A program made the position numbers and the translations under genes. Source: Planotetraspora phitsanulokensis (GTDB lineage Bacteria > Actinomycetota > Actinomycetes > Streptosporangiales > Streptosporangiaceae). Taken from it: a DNA stretch of 37,951 nucleotides. The stretch spans positions 1-37,951 of the forward strand of contig NZ_BOOP01000035.1 in the NCBI RefSeq assembly GCF_016863295.1. Direction: 5' to 3'. The notes under the pieces are model-generated. The model was not told the origin of the DNA. It made no database searches and worked only from the letters and a program-made list of their open reading frames with translations. Of this stretch, positions 31,018 to 37,951 are shown one piece after another; position 1 is the stretch's first letter; the number at the start of each line of letters is the position of its first letter.

Positions 31018-32315
31018 TCACGCTGACTCCCGGGCAGGCGGCGGCGGAGGCGACCGAAGCCATCCTGGCCGACTTCATGGGCGGCCCACACCGGGGCGTC
31101 ATCGTGGACTCCCCGCCCGGAGCCGGCAAGACGACCCTGGTCGTCACCGCGGCCACGACCCTCGCCGACTCCGGCGAACGGCTCATGATCGTGGCGCAGA
31201 CCAACGAGCAGGTCGACGACCTCACGGACAAGCTGGCGACCAAGGCCCCCACGCTGTCCATCGGCCGCCTGCACAGCGACGGATTCTCCGTACCGTCCCG
31301 AGTGACGCGGCATCCGGGCGTCACCGCTTCCAACAAGATCGACCAGGTCGAGTCGTGCGCGGTGGTGATAGCCACGGCCGACAAGTGGGCCTACGTGTCC
31401 GGCCACTCCTGGAGCTGGGCGATCGTCGACGAGGCGTACCAGATGCGCTCCGACAAGCTGCTGGCCATCGCCGCCCTGTTCGACCGCGCCCTGTTCGTCG
31501 GCGACCCCGGCCAGCTCGACCCCTTCTCCGTCGTTGACACCGAACGCTGGGCAGGCCTCGCCTGGGACCCGATGCAGAGCGCCGTCGCCGTCATCGGACG
31601 CCTCAACGACCTGCCCGTACACCGGCTGCCCGTCTCGTGGCGGCTGCCGGCGAGTGCCGCTCCCCTCGTGTCCGAGGCGTTCTATCCGTTCGCGTCGTTC
31701 CGGTCCGGTACGGCTGCCGCCGACCGCGAGCTTCAGCTCACCACCGCCGGTTTCCCCGTGCCCTGGGACCGCACACTCAACGAGGCCGCCGCCACGGGGT
31801 GGGCGCTCCACGAACTGCCGAGCCGGCACACGATCCGCACCGACGCCGAGGCCGTACAGGCCTGCGCGGGCCTGGCCACCCGCCTGCTGCAACGAGGAGC
31901 CGTCGCCCACGACGAGAACGGCTCCCATGACGTGGGCCCCGACCGCATCGCCATCGGCTGCGCGCACACCGATCAGGTCGCCGCGATCCGGGCGGCCGGC
32001 ACGCCGGCCGGGGTCACCGTCGACACCGCCAACCGGCTTCAGGGCCGCGAATACGACGTCACCATCGTCTTGCACCCGTTGTCGGGGCGACGCGACGCCA
32101 CCGCGTTCCACCTCGAATCGGGCCGCCTCTGCGTGCTCACCTCACGCCACCGCCACGCCTGCATCGTCGTCGCCCGAGCGGGAATCGCCGAACTGCTCGA
32201 CAACCATCCGTCCACGGGACGCGTCCAGCTCAACGTTCCCGTCAAGTTCCCCGACGGCTGGGAGGCCAACCACGCCGTCCTCGCCCATCTGTCCAACCAC
32301 CGTGTCGGAGCCTGA
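31014..32315 (+). CDS. system gene D: SF1 (UPF1/Dna2-like) helicase
   Basis: 433-residue P-loop helicase. Motif I is SPPGAGKTT (33-41), motif Ia lies in LMIVAQTNEQVDDL, motif II is IVDEAYQ (137-143), motif III GDPGQLDP (163-170), motif IV PVSWRLP (206-212), motif V DTANRLQGREYDVTIV (337-352) and motif VI LTSRHRHACIVV (375-386). This set fits the SF1B UPF1/Dna2 group, although the protein is short because no barrel or stalk is inserted. An in-frame opening upstream to 30948 overlaps C and is not needed: the ATG at 31014 overlaps the stop of C. It likely supplies ATP-driven 5'-3' unwinding for nuclease B. Confidence 0.88.
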   Translation: MITLTPGQAAAEATEAILADFMGGPHRGVIVDSPPGAGKTTLVVTAATTLADSGERLMIVAQTNEQVDDLTDKLATKAPTLSIGRLHSDGFSVPSRVTRHPGVTASNKIDQVESCAVVIATADKWAYVSGHSWSWAIVDEAYQMRSDKLLAIAALFDRALFVGDPGQLDPFSVVDTERWAGLAWDPMQSAVAVIGRLNDLPVHRLPVSWRLPASAAPLVSEAFYPFASFRSGTAAADRELQLTTAGFPVPWDRTLNEAAATGWALHELPSRHTIRTDAEAVQACAGLATRLLQRGAVAHDENGSHDVGPDRIAIGCAHTDQVAAIRAAGTPAGVTVDTANRLQGREYDVTIVLHPLSGRRDATAFHLESGRLCVLTSRHRHACIVVARAGIAELLDNHPSTGRVQLNVPVKFPDGWEANHAVLAHLSNHRVGA

Positions 32316-32343
32316 GCGCGGCATTACCTCGCCATGATCACCG

Positions 32344-32349
32344 TACGCT
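32344..32349 (+). promoter_or_regulatory. possible -10 element of gene E
   Basis: TACGCTG here repeats the heptamer in front of gene A. It lies in the 62-83 bp gap between D and E and would start transcription near 32356. Gene E could have its own start as well as read-through from A-D. Confidence 0.3.
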
Positions 32350-32398
32350 GTCGGTCAAGATCACCCCCCGAAATGTCTTGAAGAGAAGGCGCCTTGTC

Positions 32399-35300
32399 GT
32401 GGAAGACGCACCAGTTCTGGGCCTGTACGACTCGCTGCTCACTCGCCGTCTCGCTCAGCGCGTAGCCAGTTGGCGCGACTTAGGCCATGCCGTCGAGACC
32501 TCCCGGGTGGATGGGGAGGAGGTCGCCCATCTTCTCGGCCGGTTCATCGGAGAGACCGCGGCGCGAGCCCTGGCCACGATCAAAGACACCGACGAGCAGC
32601 TCAAACTCGCCAACACACTCCTGGGGCACTTGGCCGACCCCGAAACTGTCGAAGACGGCCCGAACAGGCTGCTGTCCGTCATTAGGAACGGACCCGACGC
32701 CGCGTCGCCCCAGCGGCCGCTGACGTCGCTGTCGGAAGCCGCGCTGCTCACCAACGCGCGGGAAGATCCGAACCTGGCCCACGAGCTTGCGGCCGAGTTG
32801 GCCAGCGCCGATCGAGTCGATCTGCTCTGTGCGTTCGTCAAATGGTCCGGCCTGCGCATTCTGGAAAAGCCGCTCACAGAACTTCAGCGGCGCGGTGTGC
32901 CGCTGCGTGTCATCACCACCACCTACATGGGCGCGACCGAACGACGTGCGCTGGACCGGCTCGTGAGGGACTTCGGGGCCGAGGTCCGGATCAGTTACGA
33001 GCAGAACGCCACCCGTCTGCATGCCAAAGCCTGGCTGCTACGTCGTCGTACCGGCTTCGACACCGCCTACGTCGGCAGCTCCAACCTGTCTCGCGCAGCT
33101 CTGCTGGACGGCCTGGAATGGAACGTCCGCCTCTCATCAGTGGCCACCCCACGACTGCTTGACAAGTTCGAGGGCACCTTCGACTCGTACTGGAATCGGC
33201 CGCAGTTCGAAACCTACGACCCCGAGACCGACGGCGACCGAGTCGACGAGGCGTTGTCCCGCGCCCAGGCGGGCAAGCGTATTTTCGACATTCCCGCGCT
33301 GGTCCCGCACCCTTTCCAACACCAGCGACAGATGCTGGAAGACCTCGACGTGCAGCGCACCCTGCACGACAGGCACCGCAACCTGCTCGTGGCCGCCACC
33401 GGGACCGGTAAGACCGTGGTGGCCGCCTTCGACTACCGCAACCTGCAACAACGCCTCGGACGGCAACCGTCGCTCCTGTTCGTCGCGCACCGCAGGGAAA
33501 TCCTGGCGCAGGCGCTGCGCACCTATCGGCAGGTGCTGGCCGTACCGGATTTCGGCGAACTGCACGTCGGCGAAGACCGGTCCCGGCAGTGGCGGCACGT
33601 GTTCGCTTCCATCCAGTCGCTCACCTCGCGTGGCATCGACAGCTTCGATCCCCGCCACTTCGACGTCGTGGTGATCGACGAGTTTCACCACGCTGCCGCC
33701 CGCACGTACCGACAGGTCATCGACCACCTCAAGCCCAAGGAATTGCTCGGGCTCACCGCCACCCCGGAAAGGGCCGACGGCACCTGGGTCCACGACGAGT
33801 TCTTCGACGGGCGTATCGCCTCCGAACTGCGGCTCTGGGACGCCCTGGACGCCGATCTGCTCTGCCCGTTCCACTACTTCGGAATCAACGACGAGACCGA
33901 CTTCCGTAGCGTGGCGTGGTCACGTGGCGCCTACCTCAGCAGCGAGCTCGACAACATCCTCACCGGTGACACGGCTCGCGCCCGACTGGTGTTCAACGCG
34001 CTGCTGGACAAGGCCAGCGACCTTGACGCGGTCCGCGGCCTGGGCTTCTGCATATCGGTCCGGCATGCGCACTTCATGGCTGATTTCTTCACCCAGAACG
34101 GCTTGCCGTCGTTGGCCGTCGACGGATCGACCGACGACGCCGATCGCCGGGCGGCGCTGAGCGCTCTGCGTGACGGCAAGGTGACATTCCTTTTCGCGGT
34201 GGACCTCTTCAACGAGGGTCTAGATGTTCCGGACGTCAACACACTGCTCCTGCTCCGGCCCACCGAGAGTGCGACAGTGTTCCTCCAGCAGCTTGGCCGC
34301 GGTCTTCGCCGTACGCCCGACAAGGATGTGCTGACCGTGCTGGATTTCGTGGGCCAGCACCGCAAGGAGTATCGATTCGCGACCCGTTTCCAGGCGTTGA
34401 CGGGGCACGCCCGAGGGCGCCTGGAGGGCCAGGTGAAAGACGACTTTCCCCTGCTACCGACGGGCTCCCAGATCGTCTTGGACCGGGTCACCAAGGACCG
34501 TCTGCTTGCCGAGCTCAAAATCCATCTCAACGCCACGGTCACGACGCTGTCGCAGGAGATTCGTTCCTGTGCGGAGACATCCCTCATCGGCTATCTCGAG
34601 GCCAGTGGTCGCGACATCGGCGACGTCTATCGCAACCAGCGTTACTGGACCTCGCTGCTGCGCCGCGCCGGGCTCGTCAAGGAAACCGCCTCCCCCATGG
34701 AGGAGGCACTCGGGCGGCGCGTGCGAGCACTTCTCCACGTGGACGATCAGCGCCGGGCCGACGCGTACATCAGACTGCTACGCCCCGACGGTCCCGAATA
34801 CGACCGGTGCTCACCCGCCGACCAGGCGTTCATCCGCATGTTGTTCTTCTCGTTCTGGCGTGATGGAGGCGGCTTCGCCTCCTACGGCGAAGGTCTCGCC
34901 CGGCTTCGAGCGGAATCCGCGCTGTGCGCGGAGATCCAGCAGGTCATCGCTTATGGCGTGGAGCGTCCACGCCACGTCGCCAAACCCCTGCCCGACCCGC
35001 TGGAGCAGGTACCGCTCGCGATCAACGCTCACTACTCCTCTGACGAGATCCTCGCGGGCCTCGGCTGGGCGGCGTTGGGCGGACCTGTACCGTCCACCAT
35101 GCGCGAAGGCGTCGCGTGGATTCCGGCCACTCAGTGCGATGCACTCCTCGTGACCCTTCGCAAGAACGAGAAGGAGTTTTCTCCTCAGACCATGTACCGG
35201 GACTTCGCTCTCACCCCATCGCTCTTTCACTGGGAATCCCAGTACCGGACCAGCGCCCATTCATCTACGGGCCTCCGGTACCAGAACCACGAGCGAAACG

Positions 35301-35485
35301 GCAGCCATGTGCTGCTATTCACCAGGGAAGGCAAGGAGAACGAGAGCCGACACCCGGAACCTTTCGTTTTCCATGGCACCGCACGCTACGTGGAGCACCG
35401 TGGCGAACGGCCCATGGCCGTGACCTGGAAACTTGATGAGGAGATGCCCACCGATCTATTCCGCCGCGCTGCCATCGCAGGGTGA
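32399..35485 (+). CDS. system gene E: PLD-like nuclease / SF2 helicase / DUF3427-like fusion
   Basis: 1028 residues from the GTG at 32399, chosen because GAGAAGG lies about nine bases upstream; an in-frame TTG at 32378 is possible. The N-terminal phospholipase-D-like domain (about 110-265) has LHAKAWLL (His208, Lys210) and YVGSSNLS. The SF2 motor has Walker A AATGTGKT (332-339), motif II IDEFHH (426-431), motif III LTATPER (452-458), motif V DLFNEGLDVPDVN (602-614) and motif VI QQLGRGLRR (630-638). The last about 380 residues, with TMYRDFALTPSLFHWESQY, match DUF3427-type C-termini. The HKD Asp is not at its usual spacing. Such fusions occur in defence islands. It follows D on the same strand. 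Confidence 0.88.
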   Translation: MEDAPVLGLYDSLLTRRLAQRVASWRDLGHAVETSRVDGEEVAHLLGRFIGETAARALATIKDTDEQLKLANTLLGHLADPETVEDGPNRLLSVIRNGPDAASPQRPLTSLSEAALLTNAREDPNLAHELAAELASADRVDLLCAFVKWSGLRILEKPLTELQRRGVPLRVITTTYMGATERRALDRLVRDFGAEVRISYEQNATRLHAKAWLLRRRTGFDTAYVGSSNLSRAALLDGLEWNVRLSSVATPRLLDKFEGTFDSYWNRPQFETYDPETDGDRVDEALSRAQAGKRIFDIPALVPHPFQHQRQMLEDLDVQRTLHDRHRNLLVAATGTGKTVVAAFDYRNLQQRLGRQPSLLFVAHRREILAQALRTYRQVLAVPDFGELHVGEDRSRQWRHVFASIQSLTSRGIDSFDPRHFDVVVIDEFHHAAARTYRQVIDHLKPKELLGLTATPERADGTWVHDEFFDGRIASELRLWDALDADLLCPFHYFGINDETDFRSVAWSRGAYLSSELDNILTGDTARARLVFNALLDKASDLDAVRGLGFCISVRHAHFMADFFTQNGLPSLAVDGSTDDADRRAALSALRDGKVTFLFAVDLFNEGLDVPDVNTLLLLRPTESATVFLQQLGRGLRRTPDKDVLTVLDFVGQHRKEYRFATRFQALTGHARGRLEGQVKDDFPLLPTGSQIVLDRVTKDRLLAELKIHLNATVTTLSQEIRSCAETSLIGYLEASGRDIGDVYRNQRYWTSLLRRAGLVKETASPMEEALGRRVRALLHVDDQRRADAYIRLLRPDGPEYDRCSPADQAFIRMLFFSFWRDGGGFASYGEGLARLRAESALCAEIQQVIAYGVERPRHVAKPLPDPLEQVPLAINAHYSSDEILAGLGWAALGGPVPSTMREGVAWIPATQCDALLVTLRKNEKEFSPQTMYRDFALTPSLFHWESQYRTSAHSSTGLRYQNHERNGSHVLLFTREGKENESRHPEPFVFHGTARYVEHRGERPMAVTWKLDEEMPTDLFRRAAIAG

Positions 35486-35654
35486 AGCAGATCGCCGGCC
35501 CAGGTGTCTCCGTGCCGTATATGCCGTACCTCCTTCGGGACTGCGGCCTGAATCCCGCTCGCTCTGATGGAGCGACATGCCCGCGTCGATAGTCGCCGCG
35601 TCTCGCACAATGCAGTTTGAGGTCGCGGGTTACTGGAAATGCGGGGGATGATTT

Positions 35655-35674
35655 CGATCGTGATGGAGCGATCG
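35655..35674. promoter_or_regulatory. inverted repeat upstream of the ROK gene
   Basis: CGATCG, eight bases, CGATCG, located about 50 bp before the ROK start. The half-site is itself palindromic, so significance is modest. The rest of 35486-35722 shows only short hairpins such as CGCTC-TGATG-GAGCG near 35560; no gene and no convincing terminator for gene E is seen. Confidence 0.3.
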
Positions 35675-35722
35675 CGCGGACGAGTATGAAGGACGTCGAT
35701 CTGGGGGGGCGGCAGGACGCGT

Positions 35723-36907
35723 ATGACAGCTCGGCCCGAGAACGTCCACCAGGCGCGGATCCTTCGCCTGTTACGGCAAGAGGGGCCCCGTTCACGGGCC
35801 GAGTTGGGCGACGTGGTCCGGCTCTCCCGATCCAAGCTGGCTCTGGAATTCGATCGACTCTCGGCGCTCGGCCTCGTGGAGCAGGCCGGCCTCGCGGCGT
35901 CTCGTGGCGGGCGGCGGTCCGGCGTCGTCCGAATCGCCTCGCATCTGCGGTTCGTCGGCATCGACGTCGGCGCAACGTCGATCGACGTAGCGATCACCAA
36001 CGGTGAGCTCCAGGTGCTCGACCATCTGTCCGAACCGGCGGACGTCCGCGCCGGTCCGACCGCCGTCCTGAACCAGGCGCTGAAACTGCTCGGCGACCTC
36101 CGCTCCAGGGAGACGGCCGCCGAGATCCACGGCGTCGGCATCGGCCTCCCCGGACCCGTCAGCTTCCGCGAGGGCGTGCCCGTCTCACCGCCGATCATGC
36201 CGGGCTGGGACCGTTTCCCGGTCCGGGAGGTGATGAGCGAGGAGCTGGGCTGCCCTGTGCTCGTGGACAACGACGTCAACACCATGGCGCTGGGCGAACT
36301 CCACGCCGGGCTGGCCAGGTCCGTCGGCGACTTCCTCCTGGTCAAGATCGGGACTGGCATCGGGTGCGGGATCGTCGTCGACGGCGAGATCTACCGCGGC
36401 GTGTCCGGCAGCGCCGGCGACATCGGTCACATCCGCGCCGGCGAACACGGCCCCACCTGCGCCTGCGGCAACACCGGCTGCCTGGAGGCCTACTTCGGCG
36501 GCGCGGCCCTGGCTCGGGATGCCACGATCGCGGCGCGCTCGCGCCGCTCGATCTTCCTCAGCGAACGGCTGGCGGAGAAGGAATCGCTCACCGCCGAGGA
36601 CGTCGGGGCGGCAGCGGCCTCTGGCGACGCCGACGCCGTACGGATGATCCGTGACGGAGGCAGGCGCGTCGGCGAGGTGCTCGCGGGTCTCGTGAGCTTC
36701 TTCAACCCCGGCCTCGTGATCATCGGAGGCGGCCTGGCCGGGCTCGGTCACGCTCTGCTCGCGGAGATCCGCGGTGTCGTCTACCAGCGGTCACTGCCGC
36801 TGGCGACGGGAAACCTGCCCATCGTCGTCTCCGAGCTGGGGGGCACCGCGGGGGTCATCGGAGCCGCGGGCTTGATCAGCGACCATCTGCTCTCCGCATC
36901 CCCCTGA
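35723..36907 (+). CDS. ROK-family transcriptional regulator
   Basis: 394 residues. An N-terminal helix-turn-helix (about 8-70: RILRLLRQEGPRSRAELGDV, LSRSKLALEFDRL) precedes a ROK sugar-kinase-like domain with DVGATSID (81-88), LPGPVS and DNDVNTMALGEL. The ROK zinc site is complete: His236 and Cys246, Cys248, Cys253 in CACGNTGCLEA. The phosphate-binding DxGxT and catalytic Asp184 are retained, so residual kinase activity is not excluded, though NagC/XylR-type proteins act as sugar-responsive repressors. The ATG at 35723 follows a G-rich ribosome site. It lies upstream of a sugar isomerase-like gene in the same direction, which it likely controls. Confidence 0.92.
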   Translation: MTARPENVHQARILRLLRQEGPRSRAELGDVVRLSRSKLALEFDRLSALGLVEQAGLAASRGGRRSGVVRIASHLRFVGIDVGATSIDVAITNGELQVLDHLSEPADVRAGPTAVLNQALKLLGDLRSRETAAEIHGVGIGLPGPVSFREGVPVSPPIMPGWDRFPVREVMSEELGCPVLVDNDVNTMALGELHAGLARSVGDFLLVKIGTGIGCGIVVDGEIYRGVSGSAGDIGHIRAGEHGPTCACGNTGCLEAYFGGAALARDATIAARSRRSIFLSERLAEKESLTAEDVGAAAASGDADAVRMIRDGGRRVGEVLAGLVSFFNPGLVIIGGGLAGLGHALLAEIRGVVYQRSLPLATGNLPIVVSELGGTAGVIGAAGLISDHLLSASP

Positions 36908-36965
36908 CGACAGCCGGAAAGATCGCTGACCAGGATGCCCAGGTGGGCGAGTGCGCCCGCCTGAC

Positions 36966-36990
36966 ACTTTGTCCTCAATCAAGACAAAGT
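36966..36990. promoter_or_regulatory. perfect inverted repeat, likely ROK operator
   Basis: ACTTTGTC, nine bases, GACAAAGT: a perfect 8-bp inverted repeat in an AT-rich patch, 59 bp after the ROK stop and about 230 bp before the isomerase start. Size and composition fit operators of ROK regulators. The remainder of 36908-37222 has no gene I can support; a possible 27-codon frame at 37081 is discussed under rejected items. Confidence 0.65.
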
Positions 36991-37222
36991 AAGAGCAATC
37001 TGAACGAAACCCATTCCAATCCCGAAAAAAGCGTCGTAACTTCCATGTCAAGATCTCCGCAAAGGACCGATGGGAGCTACGTGAGCCCGACGACGACGGC
37101 TGTGGTGACCGTCCGGGCGGTGACCGCTCCGCGAGCCCGGTCCGACGCAGGAAGGGAGTCATAGCGGCTCAGGCATCGGGGGAACAAGCACGCGATTCCG
37201 ACCTTTTGGAGTCAGGAAAGAC

Positions 37223-37951
37223 ATGACTGCACACGAAGAAGAGATCCAGTCCGCCGGAGCACTGCGCCGCGGCTTAGGCCTCAACCGACGTCAGTTCCTC
37301 GCAGCCACAACGGGACTCACCGCGGCGGCGACCGTCGCGGGCATGGGCCCGCTGTCGTCCGTCGCGCACGCGGCCGCCAAGGGCGGCACGCTGGTGCCAC
37401 CGGGCAAGCGCGGCATCATCCTCTACACCGTCCGCGACGCGATCTCCCGCGACCCCCGGTCGACCACCCTGCCCTCCGGCTTCCGCCCGGTCTTCGAGGA
37501 GCTGTCCCGGATCGGCTTCAGTCAGGTGGAGTTCGCCGGGTACGGCCAGCACGCGAACAGCGAGGGCGGCGCCAACCTGGAGACCGTCGAGGGCGCCCGG
37601 CTCCTTCGCGGGTGGCTCGACGACAACGGTCTCGAGGCCGAGGGCAACCACGGCTTCATCCCCGGTTCGTGGCCTCTCAGCACGGCCGACCTCGACCGGT
37701 TCAAGCTGCACCTGGAGATCGCCAACATCCTGGGCTTCGGGCACGTGGGCACCGGCAACGACCCGACCGGCAGCGCCTACAAGGCCGACTGGGACGTGGC
37801 CGCCGACAAGTGGAACGCCCTCGGCGAGATCGCCACGAATGCCGGGCTCAAGCTGTACACGCACAACCACGACGTCGCCTACAACTTCCTCCTCGACAGC
37901 GGGCCTCTGGACGCCCAGGGCCGGCCCACCCGCTCCTCCGGCATCCGCCGG
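37223..37951 (+). CDS. Tat-exported sugar-phosphate isomerase/epimerase-like protein (3' end beyond window)
   Basis: The frame is open from ATG 37223 to the last base (243 codons, no stop), so the gene is partial. AGGAAAG precedes the start. Residues about 20-55 form a twin-arginine signal (NRRQFLAAT, hydrophobic AAATVAGMGPLSSVAHA). The mature part reads RGIILYTVRDAI, then FEELSRIGFSQVEFAGY, and LKLYTHNHDVAYNF, a TIM-barrel xylose-isomerase-like (AP endonuclease family 2) pattern in which the Glu and His residues bind metal. Secreted members of this family occur in sugar-degradation loci. It is downstream of the ROK regulator and its probable operator. Confidence 0.88.
   Translation, partial: MTAHEEEIQSAGALRRGLGLNRRQFLAATTGLTAAATVAGMGPLSSVAHAAAKGGTLVPPGKRGIILYTVRDAISRDPRSTTLPSGFRPVFEELSRIGFSQVEFAGYGQHANSEGGANLETVEGARLLRGWLDDNGLEAEGNHGFIPGSWPLSTADLDRFKLHLEIANILGFGHVGTGNDPTGSAYKADWDVAADKWNALGEIATNAGLKLYTHNHDVAYNFLLDSGPLDAQGRPTRSSGIRR

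Noticed and set aside
27705-32315. CRISPR-Cas locus because of the Cas4-like protein
   Set aside because: No repeat-spacer array, Cas1, Cas2 or effector gene is present.
27705-35485. Assignment to Azaca, DISARM, Gabija, Hachiman or BREX
   Set aside because: Some share a helicase or PLD domain, but the characteristic partners (for example a methyltransferase, GajA, HamA or PglZ) are absent.
37081-37164. 27-codon frame starting GTG after GGGAGC upstream of the isomerase gene
   Set aside because: Ribosome site is fair but the peptide has no recognisable feature and composition resembles non-coding DNA; not enough to call a gene.

Overview
The window is high-GC DNA with frequent GTG/TTG starts, four-base start/stop overlaps, GC-rich hairpin terminators, and families typical of filamentous actinomycetes: ECF sigma factors paired with CU044_5270-like membrane proteins, LuxR-type ATPase regulators, FCD and ROK regulators, and Fds-type formate dehydrogenase. 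I infer an actinomycete, perhaps Streptosporangiaceae-like. No rRNA, tRNA, insertion sequence or CRISPR array was seen.

Layout. 1-2.7 kb: a secreted M4 (thermolysin-like) metalloprotease, convergent with a large LuxR-family ATPase regulator (2.7-5.5 kb). 5.8-9.4 kb: an ABC exporter co-transcribed with a NarL-type histidine kinase/response regulator pair. 9.5-11.1 kb: an ECF sigma remnant with its intact membrane partner. 11.3-13.7 kb: a HEAT/LRV-like repeat protein, a STAS anti-anti-sigma protein and a CX5R protein phosphatase. 13.7-15.2 kb (minus): a complete ECF sigma and its membrane partner. 15.3-19.0 kb: a GyrI-like protein, an amino-acid/polyamine permease and a nitrilase-family amidohydrolase, the last two divergent from an FCD-type regulator across a long inverted repeat. 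19.1-21.3 kb: a GT4 glycosyltransferase and a MerR/GyrI regulator. 21.5-26.5 kb: a NAD-dependent molybdo/tungsto formate dehydrogenase operon (fdsG-B-A-D). 26.7-27.1 kb: a double-ACT protein.

27.1-35.5 kb holds the most unusual locus. A NYN/PIN-like protein is divergent from four tightly overlapping genes (A-D), followed by a fifth (E). A is a coiled-coil protein of unknown function. B is a Cas4/Dna2-like PD-(D/E)XK nuclease with four candidate iron-sulfur cysteines. C is an unrecognised protein with a barrel-like C-terminus. D is a UPF1/Dna2-like SF1 helicase. E is a phospholipase-D-like nuclease fused to an SF2 helicase and a DUF3427-like C-terminus. B-C-D reproduces the domain order of Dna2 in three polypeptides. 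I read the locus as a candidate DNA-processing or anti-phage defence system. The name and function are inference.

35.7-37.95 kb: a ROK regulator and a Tat-exported sugar-phosphate isomerase/epimerase-like protein cut by the window end, with a perfect inverted-repeat operator candidate between them.
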